Shown in pieces: positions 48,571-61,199 of a stretch of DNA of 64,000 nucleotides. Below the pieces are notes generated by a model. The model made no database searches, was not told the origin of the DNA, and was given only the letters and a program-made list of their open reading frames with translations. Source of the DNA: Rostratula benghalensis. Taxonomy: Eukaryota; Chordata; Aves; Charadriiformes; Rostratulidae. The position numbers and the translations under genes are program-made. The stretch is from contig VXAI01000180.1 of assembly GCA_013399305.1 (NCBI GenBank), forward strand, positions 248,001 to 312,000, in the 5' to 3' direction. Position 1 is the stretch's first letter. Each line of letters opens with the position of its first letter.

Positions 48571-49395
48571 GCATCCAAGTACTGAAAGGATCTTGAGATG
48601 ACACCTAATCCATGCCTTTGTTCCCAGAGAGGATTGAGACAACTTAAAATAATTTCTGAATTATGTTTATCTAATTTTATTTTTTAAGACCAAAACCTCT
48701 CCAGCTAAAGAGTCCATAAAGTTTTAGGTAATCTCTACACTATGTAGCCATTCTTTGTGCTGAAGAGTGTTTTTCCTGTATTCTCCCTCTTTCACTGCAA
48801 TTTGAATTCTTCACTTACCCTATTTGCAATTAGGACAAGAACACTCATTCTCGTGCTTTTCAGCTGTGCTTATTATATTGTGTGCCTCTCCAGCCTTCTC
48901 TTGTCTAGATAAAATGAGTGCTATTCCTTTCCCCCCTTCCACATAGATCACATTTTGCAGACCTCTCATGTTCTCATCAATCTCTTCTGGACCTTGTCCA
49001 ACTGGAGCATGGAATAATCAGCTGAGACCTTACCAGCTTGATAAGAAACAAGATGATCGCTGTGTATCACTTGCCAACAGTACTCTTATTTATGCATCTC
49101 AAGATAGTGTTTGGCTTTGTCTTAAAAGCACAATATTCTTGCCTTATGCTAGCTTGTGATCCGTAATCAGACAGCTTCTCTATGCATTCTGCAAAACCAC
49201 TTTTCCTTTCCTGTATTTGCACAAATTTGATTATTTTTAATAAACAGTTGTCTTTTATTGATGAGTATTTTTTAAATAACTTCTCCAGCTTGCCCATATT
49301 TTGGAGCAGCAAACATGCTCAAATCTCTTCTACACTGGTGTCACTTGTGTGTTTAAGGAGCATACTTCTTACGGCGTTATAGAGGTTTGATTAAT
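48570..49395 (-). mobile_element. Ancient CR1 (amniote-wide type) 3' region
   Basis: On the minus strand this follows, in order, the ORF2 C-terminus and 3' end of the old CR1 elements shared by turtles, crocodilians and birds. Plus-strand complement landmarks are ATCTTGAGATGACACCTAATCC (48590), TTTATCTAATTTTATTTTTTAAGACC (48666), CCAGCCTTCTCTTGTCTAG (48890), TCTTCTGGACCTTGTCCAACTG (48983), GCTGAGACCTTACCAGC (49020) and TAGCTTGTGATCCG (49150). Divergence is high and no coding frame survives, so insertion long predates this bird lineage. Confidence 0.85.
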
Positions 49396-49399
49396 GGTG

Positions 49400-52300
49400 A
49401 TCTTCAGTGGTATGGGACTAAGACCAGTCTCTTGCAGAGCTGCATCTTGCTGTGCTTTCTAGTTTAAGGCTGAGCCACTGAGAAGGATTCAGGGTGTAGT
49501 TTTCTGTAGGTGTCCATCTGGTTAGGACAGTTCCATTTAACCCAGGTCTGTGAGAAGAGGAGCAGGGATCTGATTACCGTCTGTGTCACTTCAGAGAGAT
49601 CTCTCTCACTGGCCTTCTGTGTGTATTTGGGAGCTACTGATTGAATGAAGGAGTGAAAATTCATCAGAACAGAAACAATAACCTTTCTATTAAGTGCAAC
49701 TAAAGATACAGCATTGGCAAAACTTTGAAAAGCTCCGAGTCGGTGGTGGGTTGTTTTTTTTTTTTTTTTTAACCTAAGCTTGGAACAGTTTTAGCAAACA
49801 CAAAATTAAGTTGCATAGAAAGTGTCTGAGAGATGCAGTGTGAGAGATTAGAGACATTTCACCATTGTACCTTCAGAAATAGTACGGCTTGCACCCTGCA
49901 TGTAGGACTCTGTGGAGTCGTGGGTTTAGAGCTGTGTGACCAGACAGGGTCACTTGTGTGCAGCTACTCAGATGGGACATTTGGCCACGTTTGCGGTCTG
50001 CTCATGGATGCTGACCCACTCAGGACTTGGTTCTTGGCTTCTTTGGGAATTCTCCAAGGGAACACCCACACACCTCCCTTCTCTACCTCCCCAGATACCT
50101 GCACGCTTTGCTACAAGTGTTTGTATTTACCTGTATTTATCTGTATCCCAAAGTCTGATCTTGGTCTAGGAGCCCCTGCCAATCCCCTCTGTATTTATAA
50201 TGATATATCCACATAGCTGGGCAGGGGAGGCTTCCTGAGCCATTTCACAAGGAAAAATGGACTTGACAGTTTCTTAATATATGTTGGCAAGATGGAGCTG
50301 TAACCACAGAAGTACGCCTTCTTCAAGCCTTTTCATAGGCATCTAAGGGTAGGTAACCTATTCAAAGCAATCTGTCCCTCCCTAGAATTTCTGTTCCTAG
50401 ATGTGGTGCAGTTGTATGGATTTCTGTTAAATCAACACACAATGTAGAGGAGAATGTATAAAAAGAAAACAGGGAAAAGTCTCTAAAATCTGACAATATT
50501 TTTGTGAAATATACACTGATGTTATTTGCAATAGATATGGTTATGAAATTCTTTATTCTTTTCTGTTTCCATTCAAAAATTATTTAACCAGGCACCAAAT
50601 GTTTATGCATTTTTCTAATCTAGTACTTTTGGAGGCACAAATACTACCATGCCCTTTCAAATTGAACATCATAGCAGGGAAATATGTGCAGTGATCAATA
50701 TTTAGTTGGGAGAAATTGTTCCAAAAGTGCTGAATTACTTTCATAACAACTGTGGTCAAGATGGAATTGCTCTTCCTTATGTGGCACAATCCAATTTTTA
50801 AAATTAAATATGAGAATTATAAAACCTGAGTCTTTCTAGATGCAGAATATCACTTTGCTACTGTTCTATATTGCTGTAGCAGAGGTAGTATGATGAGGTG
50901 AGTTCTCAAGTAGTAGCACTGTGGAAATGCTGGGCTGGTTTCATGCAGTATCTCTGGTAAATCGGGTTGTTTATAAGGTACTTTTTACAGAACCGAATTT
51001 CCCTCTCTGCTATGGACAGGAAAACAATTTGGTAGAAGTTAACCTGGCTGTACCAGGTAATGGTGTGAGGGGAGGATTTTCCTGTGGGGGCATTTGAGAT
51101 GGCATTGGACAGATGTGCTGCTGTTTGACCCTGTTAACACACTCTTTCTGGAAAGAAGTTTATCCATAGGCAGTTGGATTGCGTGTTTAAAGGGTTTGTT
51201 GGGTTTTGCCTTTTCCTGGTCATGTGAGCATGTCTTGTGCATATTCTAGTCACGTGGACTCTACTTACTTTAGATTTGAGATGTAACAAGCTGTAAGGAA
51301 ACTCAGCGTGGCACTTTGAGCTGTCTGATGTCCTCCAGGAAGAACTGAAGTTGTAGGATAGGATCGTATTTCTGAAACTGGCAATGCTGCTGATGTGGGT
51401 AGCGTGGGGTTAAGTCTTGGTCATTAAAGCCCAATACTAAGAGAGGGAAGTGGTTCTGTTGGTCTGTGGCTGTTGGGGTCTCCATCTCAAATTGTGTTAC
51501 TTCTGATAGGTAAAATCCCTGGTGTGAGTGTACCTTGTCTTTATTATTATTTATTATCTTTATTTTAAGAAATACAATTTCTTTCCACGCTAGAGGAAAA
51601 TCTAATTTGGAGACCTCAACGTTTCTTTCAAAGCAGAATTGAGCTAGAATTTTCTGCTACACAATTTGCTATGGAATTGCAGAGGGATTTACATTTGGCA
51701 GGATTTAGCCTTTACGTGATGTTTAAAAGAAAGCTTTTTTTTTTTTTGCCTTTGATCCATGTCTGTATTCCCCAGACTCATCCACAAGGGGGACATAGTT
51801 CTAAACAAATACACAGCTCATGGTTATTTTTGCATATGCACATTTCTAACCCTTCTTAATTTAAATGAATCTCTTGGAATGTCTTGGGACAACCTCAAAA
51901 CTGTGCAGGCTGTCACTGAGGAAACTCTTTGACAAGAAAACAGAAAAAGGTGCTGGTGTATTTTTGTTGGTTTAGGGTTTTGGTTTTCTTTTCTTTTGGG
52001 AAGCTTTCATTTTTTGTTTACAGATCAAAATCCTGGGGGAAAACACTTTGCTCACCTGAGCATCGTCATTGACTTCAGATTATTCCTGTATATAAAAGTG
52101 CTGAAACGATCATAATTATGATTTTTTTTTTTAAGAACTTTCTTCAACCTTCTTGAGAATAGATTGATGACTCTCCATTTGCTTCAGACATAGCTGAAGC
52201 TGTCTGGTAATTAATCTAGAGGCTGTGGGAATGAGCATTCCCCTCTCCCTACGTTTGTCTTACCAGGTAATTAGTACTGTGTAAAACAAAGATTTGAATT

Positions 52301-53240
52301 AGGGGAAAACAATCTATAAACAATAAATCTATAAAACAATTTCACTTTGCATTATCCTTATGTTCAATGATTCCTATAAAAATTGTATGTGTAACAGGGA
52401 CTGAGTTCACTGTGGGTTCTGTGCTTCCTTCAAACCCTTTGGTATTAAAAAGCCCTTCCTACATGCAAGCAGACCCTCTTGAAGGGGAGGGAAAGCAAGC
52501 TAAGAATGATAGCCACGTTGTGACAAATTTTGAGTGGGGCCCTTCATTCCCATTGTCTGGCCAAATCTGAATTTTGGAAAGGGAGTTTGGTATTGGATTG
52601 AGCAGAATTTTTTTGACTACTGAGTAAAGAAAGGAAACTCTCCCTGTGGCCTGTTCCTTCAGGCACTAACAAGCTTAGTTTTTTCTTAGGTGGTCTTAAT
52701 ACCAAATATGTTTGTAAGCTTGGTATTTAAAGTGTAGTTCTGCTTATAAAGATACCCAGTATCAGAAATGAAAGAGTGAGGTATCTTCTCTCTTGTCACC
52801 TAGCTGTAAATATTATATTGATGAACATTATTTTCCAGAATAAATGCTGTGAGTATACCTAAAATTACTCCCCAGGCCCACTCAGATGACTCAGACATCA
52901 CATCATCCGCAGGAGACCAAATTAGATTGTCATAAATAATGTGCTTCACATTTATGTTTATTTCTCAGCATCTTATTTGAAATTGTTGTGAGTGAGTGAC
53001 AGTTTTTCTGTGTCTATTTGACGCTTGCTTTATTAGTTCATTTTCTACTTAAAAATCCCAAATGTCTAAATACAGACTTTTCCATCATCCTCAGCAGGGA
53101 AAAGATGATATTTAGAGAATTCTAGCCATGTGAGATTTCCAGGGGTTACATAGACCAATGCTGAAGTTCTGGAAGTACCAAGTGTACTTAGAATTGACAC
53201 CATCTGGGCAAAGGATGGTTAAACCTATTCCCAAAATCCC
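49400..53240. other. Unique non-coding DNA, no gene seen
   Basis: Single-copy sequence between two ancient CR1 copies. A T17 run lies at 49754-49770. A small repeated CTATAAA word occurs at 52312-52337. No splice-framed open frame or domain was recognised. Confidence 0.65.
49754..49770. repeat. Poly-T tract
   Basis: Seventeen uninterrupted T residues. No retrocopy or short interspersed element was recognised beside it. Confidence 0.95.
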
Positions 53241-53965
53241 TATGGGTAGGAATCTATAGAGCCCTGAGTATCTTTTTTTAATCCTTTGTAATCCTTGCAG
53301 TTAAAAAGCTTTTCCCAGTAGCTAACCTAAACCTTATCTGCTTGAAATTGAGCTAATCTTTTCTTGTCCTTTCTGCCCACTAGACATGGAAATAACAGGT
53401 TACCTTCCTCTTCAAAGTAACCCTCTGCATTCTGCCATTGTATCTCTTCTCCTGTGATCCTCTTCAGTTTTCTTTTCTTTCCTCACAAATCTTATGTTTC
53501 ATGTAGCTCTCCTTTCCTCCTTCGTTTGGCTTCATCCTTCTCAAATCTGAAGGCAGTGTTTCAACTGAAATCTCAGCAGCACTGAACAGAATAAATAATC
53601 ACCCTCCTGATTTTGCATCGGGTGTTTCTGTTAATACATCTCAAAGTGATATCTGCTTTTATGTATGTTCCTAGAAACAAGTCACTGGTCTGTGATCCTC
53701 TAACGCTTCTTCAGAACAGTTGCCTACTCTGGTTTCTCAGTTTTGCACTCGATTTAGCCTTAATAAATGCAGTACTTTACACTTGTCTTTGGAATATATT
53801 TTCCCTTGCTGACACTGGATTATTTTTTATTTCTTTCAAAGTTACGGCAAAACATGCCAGCTTGGTGTCTTCTGTACCTTTCATGTGTATTCTCCATGAC
53901 TTCCTGATGAAAATCCTTAATAGAACTGGGCTTCTGCAGGGTCTGAGCTGAAACAGTCTCCCAGC
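53240..53965 (-). mobile_element. Second ancient CR1 (amniote-wide type) 3' region
   Basis: Same family and strand as the copy at 48.6-49.4 kb. Landmarks on the plus strand are AACCTAAACCTTATCTGCTTG (53323), TCTTTTCTTGTCCTTTCTGCC (53356), TTAATACATCTCAAAGTGATATC (53631), AGTACTTTACACTTGTCTTTGG (53772), CAGCTTGGTGTCTTCTG (53858) and TGATGAAAATCCTTAATAGAACTGGGC (53906). It includes a more 5' segment than the other copy and is equally old. No coding frame survives. Confidence 0.85.
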
Positions 53966-56900
53966 TTGACAAAGAACTGTTGACAAGTAATGTGTTTTAA
54001 TTTTGGCTCTTTAGTACCAACCATAGATGCTCTGCAGCATAAACAATTTCAAGGTGGCAGCAGCAAATCTTCAGTTTATGTCATCTGTGACACCTGGTGC
54101 AATCTTTCAAGATAGTGTTCTGTATGAAGGTATGTTTTATAGTCAAACAGAATGACTCAGATAAGAATCTCCATCCTCAATGGTTTGTTTGTTTTGAAAC
54201 AGTGTCACTGGGACTCTGAAGATGATGAACCAGCCTAGGTGTTCCTCAAAGAATGGTGTTTTCCACGTGTATCTGTCATGGAGATTTAGCTTATTCAAAT
54301 GCTTTTTTTCTTATCCTGTGTTCTAAAGAGAATTTCTGCTTTCCTGGCTTGATGATGGAGGCAGTTACAACATGAAGACTGTGAATATCTGTGCCAGGTC
54401 AGGCAGTGTGCCCCTCCAGCACACCACCCTGTCTCCATGGGTGGGCAGGAGCAGTGCCTCAGTAAAAGCACACGCACAAAGGAAGCATACAGTAATGATT
54501 GTTCCTCCTCATCTCTTTTCCCCAAGTAATCTCTCAGTTTCTGATGGCTTATGGTCCCAGGAGCTTTCTTAAGCAGAGGTAATATCTTTGTATAGAAAAC
54601 TGTTCCTGCTTTTGCTTGATTTAAATGCACAGTCTCTGCTTACCTGGATTCATCTGTGTTCGTTTTGCTTCCGTCTTTGCAGAACAAAAGGTAGGATGCA
54701 GAAGTTTGACATTTCCAAAGTAGGCACTGTCAAAAATCTTCCCTCCCTGTGACTCTTTGTACTACATACTGCAGTCTCAAACTCTGCCTATTGATCTGTC
54801 CTGGCTTGTTTAATCTGAGCCCAGGGACAGCAGTATTGATGAGGCAAATACGAAATACTTCCCCCATACATGGCAGTTGCACCAGTAATTACACTCCCTT
54901 TCATCAAAATATACCTGAACACTGTCACTGTGAAGCCTGATTCATTGACAAATGATCTCCCCCTTTCTGCTGCTGCTTTCCTCCTGCCTTTTAGCAACAG
55001 CTGTAAAGGGAGTGGTTTTTATTGGATAAATTTTAGACACTCTTGAAACTCATTTTTCCTCAGTTCCAGACCTTTTGAACAGAACGTGAAGAACTCTGTC
55101 TTTTCCCTGGTGAGTTAGCAGTGAGAGAGGGTGGCAAAGTCATGTCTCTGGCTGCTCCCACCATGCCAAGCACATTGGCAGAATCCCCCTCGCAGACCTA
55201 CCTTCCCAGGCAGAGGGAAGCAGACTGTCTCCTAGCACAGCTAAACGCCAGCTCCATCTGACATAGCCTAAACTGAATCTGAACATTTTGCAGCTACTGC
55301 TTTGCTGCTGGGGATGTGGGGGTTGGTTTGGGGGTTTTTGTTTTTTCCCTGCAGGCTTGTAGCTCATAAACCTATGCTAGCAAAAGTTTGTAATAAGGAT
55401 GTGGTAGAAAACTCCCCACGTTGACTACAAAATTACTTTCAGGTTATTGCATCTAATCACATTTTTTGCTTGTTAGTGTTCTGCTGGATTAGCTAATTGA
55501 ACAGGCCCACTGAGGGGTCAGAGAAGTGGTAGAGCCAGAGCAAAAGGAAGGGCAGGAAAGCCAAGCGTGACAGGGGAGAAAGGGATGGAGCTGCCTGCTC
55601 CCACACCTGCTTGTGGTAGCAATAAAACTAAATGGGCTTTGCAGTCTTGTCAAACTGCACCTTAGAATATGCTGATTTACATGTTGGTTTTCCCAGTCAC
55701 TGGAAATAATGATCTTCCAGAGAGCATTAAGCCACAGTGAACCTTAAGCCAGTTGACTTCTGAATGAGAGTGTTCCCTCCCCGTGGGTACTAACACGCTT
55801 CAGTGGCTGCACTCTAATGTCACACCTTGAAACTTGTAACTTCTCAGTGGTCCCCCACCTGGATCTGTCCCAGCCATGTTATTGTTTTCATTATTTTCAA
55901 TTCAATTTAATAATAAAGGGCAACCTGCAGAACACAAATGAGGCTAGTGGAGTGTTGAAAAGTTTGCAGCACTTGGGTTATCTCATCGCCCTCCTTGTCC
56001 CGGCACTGGGTCTCAGCTGAACTCGGCAGCGGCAGCAGATCACTGCCATCACTCTTTCTCTAGACAAATGTAGATTTCTGCTCAGCACAGACACACATTA
56101 CAGGATCTCCACAAGTTATTTTGCACCCTCCTCTACAATAGCATCCCAAGGGAAGTTAATCTCAGGCTAATGTGACAACAGCACTCGAAAGCTGGCGCCC
56201 ACCACGGCTGTGGATTGTGCTCCTACTCTGCTCCTCTGCAGTGTACCCCAGTGGAAGGAGGTGGGAGTAGTGGCAGTGGGTACTGAACCATGGTGACAGA
56301 TTTGACAGGTGCAGAAGCAAGAAGCTTAAGCTTGGAGACAAAGCTCTGCGTCCCGGCCATCTGGGAGGCAGCTCCTTTTCCCTGGCTTTGCTTGGTGGGT
56401 GTTGCTATTCCGACTGCTAGGGCATGGTCTGCTGCCTGCGAGAGTCTGCAGGCTCTTCATCTGCTCTTAGGTTGTGAGTATCTGCTCACTACCATATGGC
56501 TGCATTAAAAAGAGACTGAGAGGAGAATAAGCTGTAAAGCAACTGTAAAAATTCTGTTCGATGCTATGCTGTGGCGAGAGGGCTGCTGGCTTACCCTCCT
56601 CTGCCCCCAAGTCATTACAGTTATGGGTTTAAATAGACACACCTGCAGCCATTCAGCCCCTATGGTTTTCCCACTGAGCTGCTCGAAGCAGGAAGGCACT
56701 TCTCTGCTTGACACTTCGAAATGCTGTCTAAGTCAGGGAGCTCAGATAAAGGTCCAGTTGTATTTTTTTTATTCCTCCCTTTCCCCACCCCCTGCCGCGC
56801 CTGCCACTGGGAGTAGGAGGCTTAAGGGTGGAATTAAGTGACATGGGATTTGCTTTGATGGAGATGTTTTGGAAAAGTTGCCAAGCTTGCTGGATTGATC

Positions 56901-57079
56901 TAGTGAGGAACTGAGGACTCTTCTGTCCTCTGTAAGAGGCTAATTCCATTGCACCACAATGGGAGAGAATCATGTAGCGGCACTGACAACAACAGAAAGA
57001 GGGTATTTTGCAATATAATAATTGTCTGTATGGCTGAAGAAGAACAAATACTTTCCTGGCTCCCCATGGAACTAATAAA

Positions 57080-57270
57080 GAAAGGCAGGTTGAGGAGCCT
57101 GGGATAATTATTTAGTCATCTTAAATATTTATGAGCTACAGAATGTGCTACATGCAATTTAAGAGGGACTTGACAATTACAGCATACATCATCTTGTTTC
57201 ACAGGGGCTAAAAATACTTAATCTTGCTCCTTTAAAATAAAAGCATTAATCCTAAATATGTCTTAAGCTG
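57080..57270. promoter_or_regulatory. Candidate conserved enhancer
   Basis: Single-copy AT-rich block with ATAATTATTTAG, TATTTATGAG, a MEF2-like CTAAAAATA (57208-57216) and several TTAA/TAAT words. Composition and motif density resemble vertebrate conserved non-coding elements. The case is weaker than for the blocks at 20.7 and 25.6 kb. Confidence 0.2.
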
Positions 57271-57306
57271 AGAATGAAGCTGTAAACTGCAAGAGGAAGG
57301 AAGAGA

Positions 57307-57322
57307 ATTTATTTATTTATTT
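57307..57322. repeat. (TTTA)n simple repeat
   Basis: Four tandem ATTT units followed by a C run. Confidence 0.9.
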
Positions 57323-60300
57323 CCCCCCCATTGTAAAGGGTACAGGTTGGGAAAATTACTGCAGGAATAAAAGTTTTGTTGAGAGGATTTTTACATAAGC
57401 TGTGTCAGAGCTGTGCTGGGGGTAGGTCTTGTTCTTTGCATTAAACAATTTGCCATTGGCTTCACCAGGATTTGGGGAATTTTGCCCCGGACTGGAAAAG
57501 AGATTAGCCTTCCAACTTAGTTCTGGTGACAAGAAAATCCTTGCTGCACATCCAAAGGACCAGTTACAGTGGGCTAAACTGTCCCCATGCCATTTCTTTA
57601 CTGTACTCTGAAGCCACAAATCCAGAATACGGAGTCTTTTTTTTTTTTTTTCCCCTCTCTTTTTCTGGCTTTTATGTGGGATTCTGTTTCATGTGTGACT
57701 TGCTGATGCACAGTCAGTAGTGGATACTTCTGGAAGGTTTAAAGTGAGATTCACGTTGAGGGACAGATTCTGTTGGCCACCATATTCAGACAAAGTGAAA
57801 TCCAACCTTTCTATTGGTATGTTTTAGCCAGTAAATTTAAGTGCTCAAACAGATTTTCTGAATTTGGGATGTCATCACTTCTGTCAGCATCTGAATCTCC
57901 AAATTAATAGTGGTAGTAATAAAAAAACTTCAGTTACATGGTCTTATGGCAGAAGAATACTGTTTTTTCAGTTCATTTTGGTGAGAGCAATGTTGTGGAA
58001 GAAGCCTGTAATGTCTTTATTTCTGGTTTCTCACAAATGGTGTAGTAGACAAGCTTGCAAGCATGCATGGTTTTGGTCTTATGTGTTTGTCCCCATTTGC
58101 AAATCATTGTGCAATCAGGATGCTTACAAATGTTTCAGTAACGTTCTGGCAGCCTACTTAAATTTTGGCTTTCAATTTTGGCAGTCATCTTTATCCATTG
58201 TGGTAGCTCAAGGGTAGCCAGGATTAGAGCTACCAGGCGTTTGAGTTTCCTCAGACAAATCTTACCTTTCTGCCAGGAAGTTTTGTCTAGGAGGAATTGG
58301 AATGCCTTGGCTTTAGGGCAAGATGCATCTCTATGTGTGCACCCAAAGCCAATCCAGTCACGTTCTGCTGGGTGGGAGTCAGTAGGCACACACAGGTTAA
58401 GTGCAGAGAGGTGTGTCTGGCGAGCCAAATGCTTTCAGACCATCTTTGCTGAGCAGATGTGTGTTTGCTGCTCAGTGTCAACAGGACATGTGCAGAGCCG
58501 TGCGTGTCACACGGGTGCTGAGGACGCTGCCTGGGGCTAGAATTCCCTGGGTGACTGCACGGGATCAGCACATGCATGGATTCATGCTCAGAAATCCACA
58601 GTCGTGCTCTGAAGCCAGTCTCTGTGTTACATCAGCTATGGCTTATACCTATTGAAGAGTCTGCACTGGAAGAGATCAAGGAAACACATTGCCTCCTCCC
58701 TGGCATCTCAAATACTTGATATCTTTAATTCATAATGTAAAGTATCATAGGCATCAGCAGAAATGTAAGGGGTTTGATTTACTGAACCAAAAATGTAGAC
58801 AGCATGCTGTAAGGGCAAAGACCTTGATTTTGGTCTGGAGTAAATTGTATAGGTGGGCTGAACATGCTCTAGTATACTCAGAGCAGGGAGCCCAGTAGAT
58901 CCTTTCTGTTGCAGCTCACTTTTCATTGCTGCAGAGTAGAGGGTGTCAAAGGGGGCTCTTGCTTGGGCTTATTCCTGCTGCCTGCCATGGTACGTGCTCT
59001 CGTCTTGTTGGCTCAGTGGCAGCAGCAATACTGGAATCTGGAGCTTGCTGCAAAAATGAGAGAGAGAGAAAAGATGAGGGAAAGGGAAATGTGCTTTCCA
59101 ATTAGATAATGGCAAATATCATACTTGTACTTGTGGAAGGTCAGAAAGGTAACAGCTGAAGGAGTCAAATAATAGACAAATTGATGATGGTAACTAAGAA
59201 AATATAAAAGGGACCCAATCTCTCTCTTACTGATAAAGCTGTCTGAGGTGCAGTAGATCAATTTAGCCATGGATGTTGTTAGGAAATTGCTCTTGTTTGA
59301 TGTTCCACAAGCAGATCATGCAGTTTCCTAGGAAACATCTTTTTCTACTTAAAATCTAATTTTCTTACATTGCTAGAACTGATGAGTCACCCTGCCTGAC
59401 TTTTCCTTACTTCCCCTTACCTATTAAAATACACTCACCGGGTAGAAATCCAGGGATTTATTAGTCCTTACCCACCTGAGTTAACTCTTCTAGTGCCTTG
59501 CTGCCATCAGGCAGTGTGCTTGATATGACAAGGCAGAAGTCATAGGATAGAAGATGATCAAAGTTTGAAAGAAATCATGCACCCCTTAATGGGACATGCC
59601 TCCTAAATTTAGAAGACTTCCCATATAGAATAATTTTTGCATTATGTCCCACTATGGAATGGTCTGTGTTCCATTGCTAGTAATACGCCATTACATTATA
59701 TTAATACTGTTTGGTTAATTATTACCTTATCCAGCTGATTTATAGATGATCTAAATTTAGCAGTGACCATTACAACCAGTTACTGCAAGAAAATAAATGG
59801 ATTTTTGTTACTTACTGCAAACTGCTCAAAATCTAAAAGCCTCAGCTTGTGGTTGTGATGCTGAATTTTAGGTTCACGTAATGAATGTCACTGGTGCTGA
59901 ATGTGGAGTTGGCAGGAGAAGAGGCAAGGCTTGTTCCTGGCTGTGGTCAAAGGAACTTAAGTCAAAAAACAGGTTGGCAGCCAGCATTTTCAGTGACTGG
60001 TCAAATGAACTCCAACTCCCTGATAAAAGGGAAGATGTTATCATTAACAGTTACCTGTTGTTTGGCTATATGTATAAAATCCTCATAGTTTGCAGATGCC
60101 TCATGAGCCCCTGTGGCTGCATCATTAATAAAAGTTTGGTTTAGAAGCACAGAGCTTCCAGGAAAACTCTGTGTTACATTTCTTGCTCTCTTTCAGTAAG
60201 TAGTTGTGCCAGAATCAGTGTTCTTACCACTTCCCAGTGCCTCTGCTGCTCCAGTTGTCAGTACCATTGCTGGGCCAAACACTAGTTACTAACACTGTGA

Positions 60301-61007
60301 AGTCAAAGCTGACAGACAACTTTCTGTTTGAAGATCACTATCTCTGCGTGGGTAAGAGCACGGCTTGGTGGGACTCTACCATCCCAAGAAGAAGATGGGT
60401 AAAATAATTTGCCATCCTGGCTCTATTTTAAGACTTACCAAGTTTTAAGATTTTTGGTGTACTTCTAATTTGACTATGTACTTGTATCTCATTGTGTATC
60501 TGTTTATACTCTGCTAGCACATGGCTTGTTCAACCACAGCTGGTGAGTGGGCGGCCTTATCCTATAAAGCTACACAAAATGCTTAACAAATTTGGTAGGC
60601 TTGTCACTTGCATTGCCTTGCACTGGTGCTTGTTTATATTTCCAAAATACCAAAAGTTAGAAGGAATGACCATGGGTTTGAAACAGCAAATTTTCAAACT
60701 ACGATTTGAAAGCAGTTTCTCTAAATATCAGTAGATTATAAAGTCTTGTGAAATGGTGCTTATGTATCTGTGGTCTTGTAGACCCTCTAGAGCTGTTTGC
60801 AAATAACAACCTTTTTTAAGGAAGAGATCTGCAATTTCATTTCAGATCATTAGTTCAATTACAATAGGCCTTTCAGGCTATATTCCCAGTTATTGATGGT
60901 AGCTTTGAGGATTTAAGGGGCTAGCAGACTGAGTTTTAGCAGGACACTGGCTACAGAACTTCACCTAGCACAAGCAAGGTTCAAATCATAAACATCTGTG
61001 GTGTGAA

Positions 61008-61196
61008 AGAGTGGTCAGAGCCTGGAAGAGGCTGCCCAGGGAGGGGATTAAGTCCCCATCCCTGAGTGTGTTTTGGGGTGGTTTAGATGTGGTGTGGGGG
61101 GATCTGGTGTAGGGGAGAACTTTGTAGAGTGGGGCAGATGGTTGGACTCAATAATCCCAAGGGTCTCTTCCAACCTGAATGATTCTGTGATTCTGG
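61008..61196 (+). mobile_element. CR1 LINE 3' end
   Basis: The complete 3' terminal part of a CR1. AGTGGTCAGAGCCTGGAAGA and GGCTGCCCAGGGAGGGGATT (end of ORF2) lead through the 3' untranslated region to CCAACCTGAATGATTCTGTG near 61170-61190. Well preserved, strongly 5'-truncated, about 190 bp. Confidence 0.95.
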
Positions 61197-61199
61197 TTC

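Larger units (their letters stand above)
53970..61005. other. Unique non-coding DNA with one enhancer-like block
   Basis: Single-copy sequence. Contains a candidate enhancer (57080-57270), a (TTTA)n tract (57307-57322), a T15 run (57637-57651), a GA-rich stretch (59058-59090) and GC-richer sequence at 55990-56480 and 58290-58580 without a CpG island. An exon-like segment at 60197-60351 was rejected. No genes are recognised. Confidence 0.6.

Noticed and set aside
54683..54690. 8-nt microexon between TTTGCAG and GTAGGA
   Set aside because: Far too short to assess; such AG/GT pairs are frequent by chance and the donor is not strong.
60197..60351. Exon-like segment with TCTCTTTCAG acceptor and GTAAGA donor
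   Set aside because: One frame is open across it, but also runs on into the supposed intron to 60407, so the donor adds no support. The peptide lacks any recognisable character.
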